Assembly (NCBI GenBank): GCA_963728445.1
Contig: CAVSJO010000004.1
Coordinates: 496,001 to 560,000, forward strand
Direction of reading: 5' to 3'
DNA length: 64,000 bases
Source: CAVSJO01 sp963728445
GTDB lineage: Bacteria > Gemmatimonadota > Gemmatimonadetes > Longimicrobiales > RSA9
Shown here: positions 1-8,101 of the stretch, piece after piece
Layout of the letters: the number at the start of each line of letters is the position of its first letter
How positions within the stretch are numbered: position 1 is the first letter of the stretch
The notes under the pieces: generated by a model
What the model was told of the DNA's origin: nothing
The model's input: the letters and a program-made list of their open reading frames with translations, nothing else
Database searches by the model: none
Made by a program: the position numbers and the translations under genes

Positions 1-76
1 CGACCCGAGCCCGGGCCTCCTCGATCTTCTCGTCCAGCTCCTGGAGGCTGATCAGCGACTGGTGTAGCTCTAGCAT
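1..76 (-). CDS. Zinc-ribbon coiled-coil protein (COG1579-like), N-terminal fragment
   Basis: Only the first 25 codons are in the window; the gene continues beyond base 1. The visible N-terminus begins MLELHQSLISLQELDEKI and is an unbroken, charged heptad-like helix. This is how the C4-type zinc-ribbon coiled-coil proteins (COG1579) begin, and these are commonly found beside dnaG. It starts 37 bases downstream of the dnaG stop on the same strand, so it is probably the next gene of that operon. The zinc ribbon itself would be off the window, so the family name rests on the helix and on context only. No clear Shine-Dalgarno is seen before the ATG. Confidence 0.5.
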   Translation of the reverse strand, partial: MLELHQSLISLQELDEKIEEARARV

Positions 77-112
77 CGATATGACCCGTTCGTTGTTGCG
101 TTCACGTTGTCC

Positions 113-1999
113 CTACCGTCCCGGCGAGCGACGGCGTTCGCCGTCCCGCTTCCTGCGCGTCGTGTCCCAGCCGTGGCCCTCCGTCCGCCGCAGCCGGTTC
201 TTCTCATTCACGAGTTCGAACTTCCGCTCGTGCTCTCCCTTAGACTCCGCCTGCTGGATCAGTCGGTCAAGCTCGGCGAGCCGGCGCCGCAGCGCCGGCG
301 CCCGGATCCGGTGGACCGCGTCCTCGAAGGTCCGGTCTGCGTCGGCGATCTCCTCTGGGTCCTCCAGCAGCCGCTTCAGCCGCTCTGCCGCTGCATCTTC
401 GAGCACGATCCCCTCCACCGGAGCGGCACCGCCCTCGCCGGCGTCGGCCGGCAGCGCCGTCAGCGCGGTGAAGATCTCGGCGTACGCGGCGTCGGTGAAA
501 TCCGCCGGCGACAGCGCCGCCGCCGCCGGCGCGATGCGCGTCCGGTCCCGCAGGAGGAGGAGCAGCAGCTGCCGCTGACCCGACGTCCCGACTCCCTCCC
601 GGCCACCCGTCGCGGCCCGGCTCCCGCCCCGCCGGCCGGAGCCCGGCATGCCGGGCCCCGCCGCAACGGAACTACCGGCGTCCGGCTGGCGCGCTCCGTA
701 CTCGCGACGCGGCGGCTCCTGGCGGAGCTCCTCCTCCAGCGTCTCCGCCCGTACACCCGTTCTCTTCGAGATGCGGTCAATGTACAGGTCCCGGAGCGCC
801 GGGTCGATAGCGGAACGCACCGTCGGCAGCAGGCGGTCCAGCGCCCTGCGCGTCCCGGCGATGTCGTCGAAGAACCCGTGCTCGTCCAGGATCTGCATCT
901 TTCGCTCGAGGACGTCGACCGCCGCGTCCAGCGCCTTTCGGAGGGGTCGACCGCCCTCCTTCTGCACCAGCGTGTCGGGATCCTCGCCCTCCGGGAGCGT
1001 CACGATGCGCGGGTGGACACCCGCCCGCAGCAGCGCGTCCGCCGTGCGGAAGCTGGCCCGCAGACCGGCGGAGTCGCTGTCGTAGAGCAGCAGCGCCTTC
1101 TTTGCATAGCGGGCCAGCAGCGCCGCCTGCTCCTCCGTCATGGCGGTGCCGAGCGGCGCGACGACGTTCTCCACGCCCCGGGCAGCCAGCGACACGTAGT
1201 CCATGTAGCCTTCGACGACGAGGACCGCCTCCTCCCGGCGTATGGCCGTCTTCGCCCACGAGAGGCCGTACAGAGTGCTCCCCTTGTGGTAGATGGGCGT
1301 CTCGGGGGAGTTGAGGTACTTCGGCTGCCCCGGTCCCCCCTTCCCCAGCACCCGCCCGCCGAAGGCAATCGTGCGGCCCGTGACGTCCCGGATCGGGAAG
1401 ACTACCCGGTCGCGGAGCCGGTCGTAGGGCTCTCCGCCCTTCTCGCTCGTCTTGATGAGGCCGGCCTCCATCAGCACGTCCTCGCCGATGGCGTGAGGCG
1501 ACGCCGCCTCGATCAGCGCCCGCCACTCGTCCGGCGCGTAGCCCAAGCCGAAGCGTTCCACCTCCGCCTCGCCGAGTCCCCGACCCGCCAGGTAGCGCCG
1601 CGCCTTCTCCCCCGCCTCGGAGTGCAGCGTGCGCCGGTAGAAGTCCTCGGCGAACGCGACGGCCTCGTAGTACGGCTGGTTTCTGTCCTGCTCCGGCGAG
1701 CGCTCGTTCACCTCCCGGACCTCCACCCCCACACGCGCAGCCACCGTCTTCACCGCCTCCGGGAAATCGAGGCCGAGTCGCTCCATCAGGAAGGTGAACA
1801 GGTCCCCCGACGCGCCGCAGCCGAAGCAGGTGTAGAAGCCCTTGGCGGGCACGACGTAGAAGGAAGGCGTCTTCTCGGAATGAAACGGGCAGAGCGCCCT
1901 GTACTCCTTGCCCGCGCGCTTCAGGGGAACGTGCTCGCCGATGATGTCGACGATGTCCGCCCGGGCGCGGACTTCCTCCACGATCGAGTCCGGGATCAT
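113..1999 (-). CDS. dnaG: DNA primase DnaG
   Basis: Synthesises RNA primers at the replication fork. The 628-residue protein has the expected order. The N-terminal CHC2 zinc-binding domain has Cys37, His40, Cys58 and Cys61 (CPFH and CFGC motifs). A catalytic core follows, then the TOPRIM domain with VVEGYMDYVSL and the acidic LLLYDSDSAG motif near residues 260-315. The C-terminal part (about 450-600) is helical and should bind the replicative helicase. A glycine/arginine-rich linker at about residues 425-475 separates the two parts. The start ATG overlaps the mutS2 stop by 4 bases (ATGA), so the pair is translationally coupled. Length is normal for the family. Confidence 0.97.
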   Translation of the reverse strand: MIPDSIVEEVRARADIVDIIGEHVPLKRAGKEYRALCPFHSEKTPSFYVVPAKGFYTCFGCGASGDLFTFLMERLGLDFPEAVKTVAARVGVEVREVNERSPEQDRNQPYYEAVAFAEDFYRRTLHSEAGEKARRYLAGRGLGEAEVERFGLGYAPDEWRALIEAASPHAIGEDVLMEAGLIKTSEKGGEPYDRLRDRVVFPIRDVTGRTIAFGGRVLGKGGPGQPKYLNSPETPIYHKGSTLYGLSWAKTAIRREEAVLVVEGYMDYVSLAARGVENVVAPLGTAMTEEQAALLARYAKKALLLYDSDSAGLRASFRTADALLRAGVHPRIVTLPEGEDPDTLVQKEGGRPLRKALDAAVDVLERKMQILDEHGFFDDIAGTRRALDRLLPTVRSAIDPALRDLYIDRISKRTGVRAETLEEELRQEPPRREYGARQPDAGSSVAAGPGMPGSGRRGGSRAATGGREGVGTSGQRQLLLLLLRDRTRIAPAAAALSPADFTDAAYAEIFTALTALPADAGEGGAAPVEGIVLEDAAAERLKRLLEDPEEIADADRTFEDAVHRIRAPALRRRLAELDRLIQQAESKGEHERKFELVNEKNRLRRTEGHGWDTTRRKRDGERRRSPGR

Positions 2000-4374
2000 C
2001 CCAGCTCCACGACGGTGACGCCCGTGCCACCCTCGCCGATCCCGCCCGCGCGAAACGCGGCAACCCGCCTGTCACCCCGGAGCAGCTCCGCCACGACCTC
2101 CCGCAGGGCCCCCGTCCCCTTCCCGTGGATGATGCGCAGGCTCGGCACCTCCGTGCGGAAGGCCGCGTCCAGGGCGGGCTGGAGCCGTCCCTCCACTTCG
2201 TCGGCCCGGAGTCCCCGCAGATCGATCTCGGTGACCGGCTCGACGTCGGGCGCGCTCCACCCCGCTCCACTCGGCCGCCGCTCCGCCGGCGCCGGCTCGT
2301 CCTCGGCGGGCTCCAGGTCCCGGAGCGGCAGCTGCAGCCGCAGGCCCCTGGACTCCACCGTCGCGCGCCCGTCGCGAAGCTCCACCAGAACGCCGTCCGC
2401 GCCGGTGGCCGCGACCGTCACGCGGTCCCCCACGTCCAGGTTCCGCACCTCCTTCGACGGGCGACTTCGAGTGCGGGGCTCGGGCGCCTTCTCGGCCTGG
2501 CGGCTCGCCGCCTCCTCGACCCGCCGGCGCGTCTCCCGGGCCATCTCCTCGAACGCCTCCGCGTCCGCTCCCTTCACCGCCTCCCGCAGGTCCCGGATCG
2601 CCGACTCGACCTCCTGCCGTGCGTTCAGCAGGATGTCGCGGGCCTGCTGCCGGGCGCGACGCTCCTCCTCCCGCTCCCGCCGCCGCAGGCTGCCCTCCCG
2701 TTCCTCCAGGTCCCGTCGCAGCGATTCCGCCTCCCGACGCAGCGCTTCCGCTTCCGCCACCGCCTCTCCCAGCCGCCGGTCCTTCTCTTCCAGCTCGACG
2801 AGCAGCTGGTTCGCGTCCCGCTCGTCCGCCGGCTGGAACGACTCGGCCGTCGCCAGCAGGTCCTCGGGAAAGCCGAGCCGGCGTGCGATGGCGATCCCGT
2901 AGCTCCGACCCGGCACCCCCTTGATGAGCCGATACGTCGGCTTCAGCTCACGCGAGTCGAACTGCAGCGAGGCGTTCACGACGCCCGGCTCTTCGCCCGC
3001 CAGGAGCTTGAGCTGCCCGAGGTGCGACGTCGCCACCGTGAGCGCGCCGCGCCGCGTCAGCTCCACGAGGACTGCCTGCGCCAGCGCCCCGCCCTCGGCC
3101 GGATCGGTGCCGCTGCCGATCTCGTCGATGAGGACCAGGGATGCGGCGTCCGCCCCCTCCACCACCTCCCGCAGGTTCCGGAGGTGGGCGGAAAAGGTGG
3201 ACAGGCTGGCCTCGATGGACTGCTCGTCGCCGATGTCGGCGAAGAAGCCGCGGAACACCGGCAGCTTCGTCCCCGGACCCACGGGCGGGACGATGCCCGC
3301 CTGCGCCATGGCGCTGAGCAGGCCGATCGCCTTCAGGAGGACGGTCTTTCCACCCGTATTGGGGCCGGAGACGAGGAGCGTCCGTTCGCCCTCGTCCAGA
3401 CGGAGGGAAAACGGCACGACGCCGCCGGCGCCTTCCAGCAGAAGCGGATGGCGGCCGTCCACGATCTCGTAGCCGGCGGACCCGTCGGCCAGGATGCCGG
3501 GCCGATGCCCGTTCCGGACTACCGCGTAGTGCGCCCGGGCGTAGAGTGAATCCAGCCGAACGAGGGCGTCAAGCATGCGCTGAAGATCGTCACGCCGCGG
3601 CCGAAGAAACGCCGTGAGCTCCCGCAGGATGCGCTGCACCTCCCGGGCCTCCGCCAGCTCCAGCTCCCGCAGCCGGTTCATGAGGTCGATGGCGACGGGC
3701 GGCTCGACGAACAGCGTGGCCCCGGACGAGGACTCGTCGTGCACGATCCCGCCCACCTCGCTCCGGCCCTCGCGGCGGATGGGCACCACGTACCGGCCGT
3801 CCCGAACGCTCACCGACGCGTCGGCGACGCGCACGCGCTCCGGGAGGGAGCCCATGAACTGCTCGAGCTGCTGGACGATGCGGGACCGTGCTCCCCGCAG
3901 GTCCCGTCGGATGCGTCCCAGCTCCCGGGAGGCACCGTCCCGGACCTCGCCGGCCTCGTCGATCCCCTGACGAATGCGCTCGGCCTCGTCGTCCATCGGC
4001 TCGATGGCCGCCACGACCTCCGTCAGAAGCGTGTGCTCCGCACCGTACCGGCGGATGGCGGACCGGGCCCGGCTCGCGGAGGCGATGAGGAGCGCGGCAT
4101 CCCGGAACCAGGAGCCCTCCCATACGGCGCCCTCGACGCCGAGCCTCCGGAGCGGCACTCGCAGGTCGGGCACGGCACCGACCGACCAGTCGTCGTTCCG
4201 GAGCAGGAAGGCAGCGAGCTGGTCCACGGCGGCGAGCTCCGGCTCCACCCACCCCCGGGCATCCGACGGGCGGAGGCCCAGGACAGCCTGCGCCCCCAGC
4301 TCGCTCGCCGCGTGACGGGACACGACTTCGAGCACCCTCGGGAACTGCAGCACGGCGAGGGCGTGTTCGTTCAT
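1996..4374 (-). CDS. mutS2: Endonuclease MutS2
   Basis: MutS-family ATPase with a C-terminal Smr nuclease domain, involved in suppressing recombination and, in some bacteria, in ribosome rescue. The 792-residue product shows the core/lever helices, Walker A GPNTGGKT at about residues 337-344, Walker B VLIDEIGSGTDP about 80 residues later, and a long Arg/Glu-rich coiled coil. The C-terminal Smr domain has the EIDLRGLRADEVE and IIHGKGTGALRE signatures. A start six codons upstream is possible, but the ATG at 4374 has a GAGGA ribosome site at good spacing. It lacks the N-terminal mismatch domain of MutS, as expected for MutS2. Confidence 0.95.
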   Translation of the reverse strand: MNEHALAVLQFPRVLEVVSRHAASELGAQAVLGLRPSDARGWVEPELAAVDQLAAFLLRNDDWSVGAVPDLRVPLRRLGVEGAVWEGSWFRDAALLIASASRARSAIRRYGAEHTLLTEVVAAIEPMDDEAERIRQGIDEAGEVRDGASRELGRIRRDLRGARSRIVQQLEQFMGSLPERVRVADASVSVRDGRYVVPIRREGRSEVGGIVHDESSSGATLFVEPPVAIDLMNRLRELELAEAREVQRILRELTAFLRPRRDDLQRMLDALVRLDSLYARAHYAVVRNGHRPGILADGSAGYEIVDGRHPLLLEGAGGVVPFSLRLDEGERTLLVSGPNTGGKTVLLKAIGLLSAMAQAGIVPPVGPGTKLPVFRGFFADIGDEQSIEASLSTFSAHLRNLREVVEGADAASLVLIDEIGSGTDPAEGGALAQAVLVELTRRGALTVATSHLGQLKLLAGEEPGVVNASLQFDSRELKPTYRLIKGVPGRSYGIAIARRLGFPEDLLATAESFQPADERDANQLLVELEEKDRRLGEAVAEAEALRREAESLRRDLEEREGSLRRREREEERRARQQARDILLNARQEVESAIRDLREAVKGADAEAFEEMARETRRRVEEAASRQAEKAPEPRTRSRPSKEVRNLDVGDRVTVAATGADGVLVELRDGRATVESRGLRLQLPLRDLEPAEDEPAPAERRPSGAGWSAPDVEPVTEIDLRGLRADEVEGRLQPALDAAFRTEVPSLRIIHGKGTGALREVVAELLRGDRRVAAFRAGGIGEGGTGVTVVELG

Positions 4375-4409
4375 CCTATTCCTCGCCACCAATCGGCCGC
4401 CGGCATCGA

Positions 4410-4847
4410 TCAGCCCAGCTCCTCACGGGCGACCCGGTTCGCCTCCCGGCCGTCGAACCGGCCCTTGATGCGCGGCATGAGCCGGCCCATCACGGACCCG
4501 ATGTCGCCGGCCCCTCCCGCGATCGCGTCGCGCACCATGGCCCGAACCTCGTCCTCGGAGAGCTGCTCCGGCAGGTAACCGGACAGCAGCTCGGCCTCCC
4601 GCTCCTCCTTCTCAGCCAGCTCGGGGCGACCTCCCGCCCGCATCTGCTCGGCCGATTCGCGGCGCTGCTTGATGGCCTTGCCGACCACCGCCACGACGTC
4701 CGCGTCCGTGGCGTCCGAGCCGGCCTCGATCTCCCGGTTCCGCACCTCGGACAGCGTGCTGGTGAGGAGCGTCGTCCGCTCCCGGTCCCGGGCCCGACGG
4801 GCCGAGTTCAGGTCCGCCCTGAGGCGCTCCTTCAGAGTCTCGCTCAT
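4410..4847 (-). CDS. GatB/YqeY domain protein
   Basis: A 145-residue stand-alone YqeY-type protein, related to the tail domain of the Asp/Glu-tRNA amidotransferase subunit GatB. Family signatures visible are the helical N-terminus (KERLRADLNSARR), the LSGYLPEQLSEDE loop, and the C-terminal MGRLMPRIKGRFDGREANR block. Length matches the family (about 147). The chosen ATG at 4847 is preceded by AGGAG; an upstream in-frame extension of 58 residues has no homologous character. Its role is thought to be tRNA-dependent amidation or another tRNA function but is not settled for the stand-alone form. It lies between the HIT gene and mutS2. Confidence 0.85.
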   Translation of the reverse strand: MSETLKERLRADLNSARRARDRERTTLLTSTLSEVRNREIEAGSDATDADVVAVVGKAIKQRRESAEQMRAGGRPELAEKEEREAELLSGYLPEQLSEDEVRAMVRDAIAGGAGDIGSVMGRLMPRIKGRFDGREANRVAREELG

Positions 4848-4873
4848 CCGCCCCGCTCCTGTCGCTCCGCGTT

Positions 4874-4892
4874 CGCCCGGTCCCTCCGGGCG
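4874..4892 (-). terminator. GC hairpin after the HIT gene, no T-tract
   Basis: A perfect 7-bp stem (CGCCCGG/CCGGGCG) with a 5-base loop starts 10 bases after the HIT stop and lies before the YqeY-like gene. No U-run follows, so it is not a classical intrinsic terminator. It may mark a 3' end set by Rho or processing, or stabilise the upstream message. It is one of several similar hairpins in this window. Confidence 0.35.
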
Positions 4893-4902
4893 CTCCCGTC
4901 TG

Positions 4903-5250
4903 CTACCCCGGAGGCCACCGCAGGGATCGTCCGCCGAGGAGGTGAAGGTGTATGTGATCGACGCTCTGGCCCGCGTCCGGCCCCGTGTTGACCACGCAGC
5001 GGTACCCACCCTCCTCCACACCCTCGTCCCGCGCGATGTCCCTCGCCGCGAGGTAGAGCCGCCCGATCACCTCGGAATCGTCATCCTCGAGCGCGTCCAC
5101 CGACGGGATGTGCCGGCGTGGCACGACGAGCACGTGCGTGGGCGCCTTGGGATCGATGTCCCGGAAGGCCAGCACGTGGTCGTCCTCCCACACGACGCTC
5201 GCCGGGATTTCGCCGGCAACGATCCGACAGAAAAGACATTCTTTCGTCAT
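4903..5250 (-). CDS. HIT family nucleotide hydrolase
   Basis: A 115-residue histidine-triad protein of the HINT/PKCI type, expected to hydrolyse nucleoside phosphoramidates such as AMP-lysine. It begins MTKECLFCRIVAGEIP, with the CxxC zinc-type start of many bacterial HINT proteins. It ends with the triad HIHLHLLGG at residues 99-107. Length is typical. The start at 5250 has GGAAGAG just upstream; a longer reading to 5580 is unlikely because the family starts here. The gene is divergent from the small plus-strand gene at 5421. A GC hairpin without a T-tract follows its stop codon. Confidence 0.92.
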   Translation of the reverse strand: MTKECLFCRIVAGEIPASVVWEDDHVLAFRDIDPKAPTHVLVVPRRHIPSVDALEDDDSEVIGRLYLAARDIARDEGVEEGGYRCVVNTGPDAGQSVDHIHLHLLGGRSLRWPPG

Positions 5251-5420
5251 GGAGTTCTCTTCCTTTCCCGGTGCACGGTCTCCCGCAGCCGCATCGGACT
5301 GGCGGATCGGATCGGCAGCCCGTCCGCAACGGCTATCGGAACGCCGCTCCCGTTGCTTCAGATTGCCGCACGCCTCCGGATCGAGGCGCCGATTTCTCCA
5401 GCCCCGTGGAGGAGACCGAC

Positions 5421-5657
5421 ATGTCGAACCTGCCCGCCTACTGGCCTCCCGACCAGCGGGAGGCGTATCGCTCCGTCCTGTCCGAGGTGCCGGACCTGCC
5501 CTGCCTGCAGCGCTCCGGCACATCCGCGGCCGAGCGGATGATGGCCGCCGCCGCGGAGCTCGGTCTCCAGGACTCCGCAACCCTCGTGCGCCTGGCGGAG
5601 ACGGTCCGCCTCATGGAGCGGGGCAGCGGACAGGCCGACCGGTCCGGCCTCGGCTAG
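5421..5657 (+). CDS. Hypothetical 78-residue protein
   Basis: Not recognised. A short plus-strand ORF, MSNLPAYWPPDQREAYRS at its start, preceded by GGAGGAG seven bases before the ATG, one of the best ribosome sites in the window. The product has an aromatic/proline N-terminus, a single Cys near residue 25, and a helical alanine/leucine-rich C-terminal half (residues about 30-65). No signal peptide or membrane segment is seen. It diverges from the HIT gene. Its stop codon ends at 5657, the base next to the last base of the prmA stop, so the two genes are convergent with zero spacing. The ribosome site and coding-like composition argue it is real. Confidence 0.6.
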   Translation: MSNLPAYWPPDQREAYRSVLSEVPDLPCLQRSGTSAAERMMAAAAELGLQDSATLVRLAETVRLMERGSGQADRSGLG

Positions 5658-6542
5658 TCAGGCGTCGAAATCGGCGGGCGAGGACAGCAGCACGTTCCAC
5701 CACTCCTCCTCGCGGTCCTCCTCCACGACCCGGAACCCCTGCGCGGCGGCGGTGCGCCGGACACGCTCGGCCTCCGTGTCGAGGATGCCCCCGAGAATGG
5801 CGTGTCCGCCCGGAACGAGCACGTCCCGAAAGCCGGGCAGGAGCGGGACCAGAACTCCGCTCAGCACGTTGCCTGTAACGAGCTCGAACCGGTTCGTGCC
5901 GAGGGCGGCCAGATAGTCGGGGTCCACGGCCTGTTGGCGGACTTCGACCCGGTCGTCCACACCGTTGCGCTCGACGTTCGCTCTCGCCGTCTCGACTGCC
6001 TCCGCGTCGATCTCGAGCCCGAGCACCGAGCGGGCGCCCAGCCGGGCCGCGGCCATCGCAAGGATGCCGGTGCCGGTGCCCACGTCCAGGACGCGGTCGC
6101 CCGGCCGGACGCTCTTCTCCAGGAGGCGGAGGGCCCCGCGGGTCGTGGCGTGCTCCCCCGTCCCGAAGGCCATCTGCGGGTCGACCACCACCACGATGTC
6201 CCCGTCGCGAACGTCCGGAGTCGTCCAGCTCGGCGCCACCACGATCCGATCTCCGACCCGTCGCGGACCCAGGCCCCGCTTCCACGTCTCTGCCCAGTCC
6301 TCGTGCGCCTGCCAGCGCCAGCGGACTTCTACGCTCCCGCCGATCTCCCCCTCGATCGTGGCGCGGACGGAGTCCGCGAGCGCCTGGGGATCGTCGGGCG
6401 GCGGCAGGTAGGTCGTGAGCCAGCCTTCCGCCGTCTCCTCCACGGCCGCACCGCCGAGATCCACGAGGATCTCCGTCACGTCCGCGGCCGCATCCTCTCC
6501 GCTCGGACGCACCGACAGGACCAACCAGCGTTCGGGAGCCAT
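5658..6542 (-). CDS. prmA: Ribosomal protein L11 methyltransferase PrmA
   Basis: S-adenosylmethionine-dependent methyltransferase that modifies ribosomal protein L11. The 294-residue protein has the N-terminal substrate-recognition region with the WAETWKRGLGP motif, then PQMAFGTGEHATT (the PrmA hallmark). The SAM-binding motif VLDVGTGTGILAMAAARLG follows at about residues 160-180, and a TGNVLSG motif sits in the place of the usual NIL motif. The ATG at 6542 is the family-like start; 34 further in-frame codons upstream are not supported. It is divergent from the histidine kinase gene and convergent with the tiny gene that ends at 5657. Confidence 0.92.
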   Translation of the reverse strand: MAPERWLVLSVRPSGEDAAADVTEILVDLGGAAVEETAEGWLTTYLPPPDDPQALADSVRATIEGEIGGSVEVRWRWQAHEDWAETWKRGLGPRRVGDRIVVAPSWTTPDVRDGDIVVVVDPQMAFGTGEHATTRGALRLLEKSVRPGDRVLDVGTGTGILAMAAARLGARSVLGLEIDAEAVETARANVERNGVDDRVEVRQQAVDPDYLAALGTNRFELVTGNVLSGVLVPLLPGFRDVLVPGGHAILGGILDTEAERVRRTAAAQGFRVVEEDREEEWWNVLLSSPADFDA

Positions 6543-6728
6543 CGCCTGCCGCCTTCGGTTGTGGAATCGGTCGCGGCCAACATACGGCCGCCCGCCTCCT
6601 CCGGGCCACAGGACGCGGCCCTCCCGCGGCGCACGCGCGGGCACGGCAGTCGGCCGTCGGCTGCGCGAGGATGGTCCGGCCCTTGCGCCGCTCCCACGCG
6701 TCAGTCACGTGCGAGCACGGGAGTCCGG

Positions 6729-8081
6729 ATGAGCCGAGCAGAGTCCGCGCAGGAGAACGAACTCGCGCGCGTCGTCGCGACGCGCCTGGACGAGGAGCGC
6801 GACCAGATCGGCGAGCGCTGGCTCGACCGCCTCACGGCCCGCGGCGGCCTCCGCTCGAGCCATCGCTTCCCTCGCGAGCTGCTGGAGGAGGAGGCCCCGC
6901 GCATCATCGCGGACCTCGCCGCCGCTGTCGCCGACGAACGCCACCTCGATCAGGACGACCCCATCGACCATCTCCGCAGCGTCACGGCCCGGCGCTTTCG
7001 CCATGGCCACGACGTGCAGGAGATCCTGGAGGAGCAGGCGATCCTCGGCGAACTGGTCTTCAACGCCGCCGCGCGTGCCATCGCCGATCTCCCTGCCGAT
7101 AGCGGGGACGGCGACGGCGGGCGCGGCAGCGATCCGGGCCCCGGCCGCCAGACCGGCGCCTCCGCGCTCGGCGTCGGCCGCCGGATCCACGCCGCCATCA
7201 CCCGCGCCATGACGGTCGTAGCTGGGACCTACAGGGAGCTCGAGGCGGAGCGGCGTCGCGACGAGACCGAGCAGCTCGAGGCCTTCGCCCGCAATCTCGC
7301 CCACGAGCTGAAGAACCCCATCGGCGCGGCCAGCGGCGCCTCTCAGCTCCTGCAGGAAGACGAGATCGCCGCGGACGCCGACCAGCGTCGCCACTTCGCC
7401 CGGATGATCGACCGCAACCTGGACCGGGCGCGGGAGCTGGTCGACGACGTACGGGAGCTTGCGCGCATCCGTCCGCCTGGCAGCGAGGCGAGCGGGCCAG
7501 AGAACGAGAGCGCGGCGGAGCTGATCCGCCGCGTCGCCCGCGAATGCGCCGAGAACGCCCACGAGTCCAACGTGCAGGTGCGGGTCGACGAGCCCCTCCC
7601 CGAGGTCGGGGTGGATCGGCGGCGGGTCGAGCTGGTGCTTTCGAACCTGATCGGCAACGCCCTCAAGTACGCCGACGACGACAAGCCGGATCGCTGGGTC
7701 CGCTGCGGCGCTCGCGTCGGACCCGACGGCACGCTGGAGATCGAGGTGGAGGACAACGGAGTCGGCATCGCGGCCGAGACGAAGGAGCGGGTCTTCGAGC
7801 GGTTCTATCGGGAGAACCCCGGGCGGGCGCCCGGGAGCGGTCTGGGGCTGGCCATCGCCCGGGAGGCCGCGGAGCAGAGCGGCGGCCGGATCGAGTTCGA
7901 GAGCACGCCGGGTACCGGGACGCTGTTCCGCTTCCGGGTCCCCTGCGCCACAGGCGCAATCGACAGTGAGACCCCGGACGCCACGGAGACCCCGGACGCC
8001 ACGGAGTCCCCGGACGCCACGGAGCCCCCGAGCCACGCGGAGCCCCCGAGCCACAGGCAGTCACAACCGGACGCGCCCTGA
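6729..8081 (+). CDS. Soluble sensor histidine kinase with RsbRD-like N-terminal domain
   Basis: A 450-residue cytoplasmic histidine kinase with no membrane segment. Residues about 10-115 look like the helical RsbRD N-terminal domain (ERWLDRL, HGHDVQEILEEQ), used as a sensor in stress-response proteins. The phospho-acceptor box FARNLAHELKNPIG places the active His at 192. The ATPase domain has an N box around Asn306-Asn310, G1 DNGVG at 342-346 and G2 GSGLGLAI at 369-376. The tail from about residue 405 is a low-complexity stretch made by an 18-bp DNA repeat. No response regulator gene is adjacent. It is one of only three plus-strand genes and is transcribed away from prmA. Confidence 0.85.
   Translation: MSRAESAQENELARVVATRLDEERDQIGERWLDRLTARGGLRSSHRFPRELLEEEAPRIIADLAAAVADERHLDQDDPIDHLRSVTARRFRHGHDVQEILEEQAILGELVFNAAARAIADLPADSGDGDGGRGSDPGPGRQTGASALGVGRRIHAAITRAMTVVAGTYRELEAERRRDETEQLEAFARNLAHELKNPIGAASGASQLLQEDEIAADADQRRHFARMIDRNLDRARELVDDVRELARIRPPGSEASGPENESAAELIRRVARECAENAHESNVQVRVDEPLPEVGVDRRRVELVLSNLIGNALKYADDDKPDRWVRCGARVGPDGTLEIEVEDNGVGIAAETKERVFERFYRENPGRAPGSGLGLAIAREAAEQSGGRIEFESTPGTGTLFRFRVPCATGAIDSETPDATETPDATESPDATEPPSHAEPPSHRQSQPDAP
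7968..8057 (+). repeat. 18-bp tandem repeat in the histidine kinase tail
   Basis: Three near-identical 18-bp units (GAGACCCCGGACGCCACG; the third has one change) at 7968-8021 are followed by two units of a related 18-bp sequence (GAGCCCCCGAGCCACGCG) at 8022-8057. They encode repeated ETPDAT and EPPSHA hexapeptides at the very C-terminus of the kinase. The repeat keeps the reading frame. It probably arose by slippage and may vary in copy number between strains. Confidence 0.85.
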
Positions 8082-8087
8082 TCGGCG

Positions 8088-8101
8088 CGCCGGAACCGGC
8101 G
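8088..8101. terminator. GC hairpin between convergent genes
   Basis: The 20-base gap between the stop of the plus-strand kinase and the stop of the minus-strand unknown gene holds the inverted repeat CGCCGG-AA-CCGGCG. It is symmetrical and so could act in both directions. There is no T-tract on either side, so function as an intrinsic terminator is doubtful. Confidence 0.3.

Noticed and set aside
107..2902. A 931-residue open frame on the plus strand, opposite dnaG and mutS2
   Set aside because: It is a GC-driven shadow frame: arginine/serine/proline-rich, no domain motifs, and both underlying minus-strand genes are clear. The same holds for the long plus-strand frames at 9715-12021, 26034-27785, 30323-32506, 45750-47258, 47122-49284 and 56256-58706.
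5251..5420. Promoters or small RNA between the HIT gene and the tiny gene
   Set aside because: No convincing -35/-10 pair or stable structure was seen beyond the two ribosome sites.
6543..6728. Divergent promoters between prmA and the kinase
   Set aside because: Only weak matches (for example TTGTGG-16-CATACG) could be found, so no promoter is listed, although one is expected in this gap.
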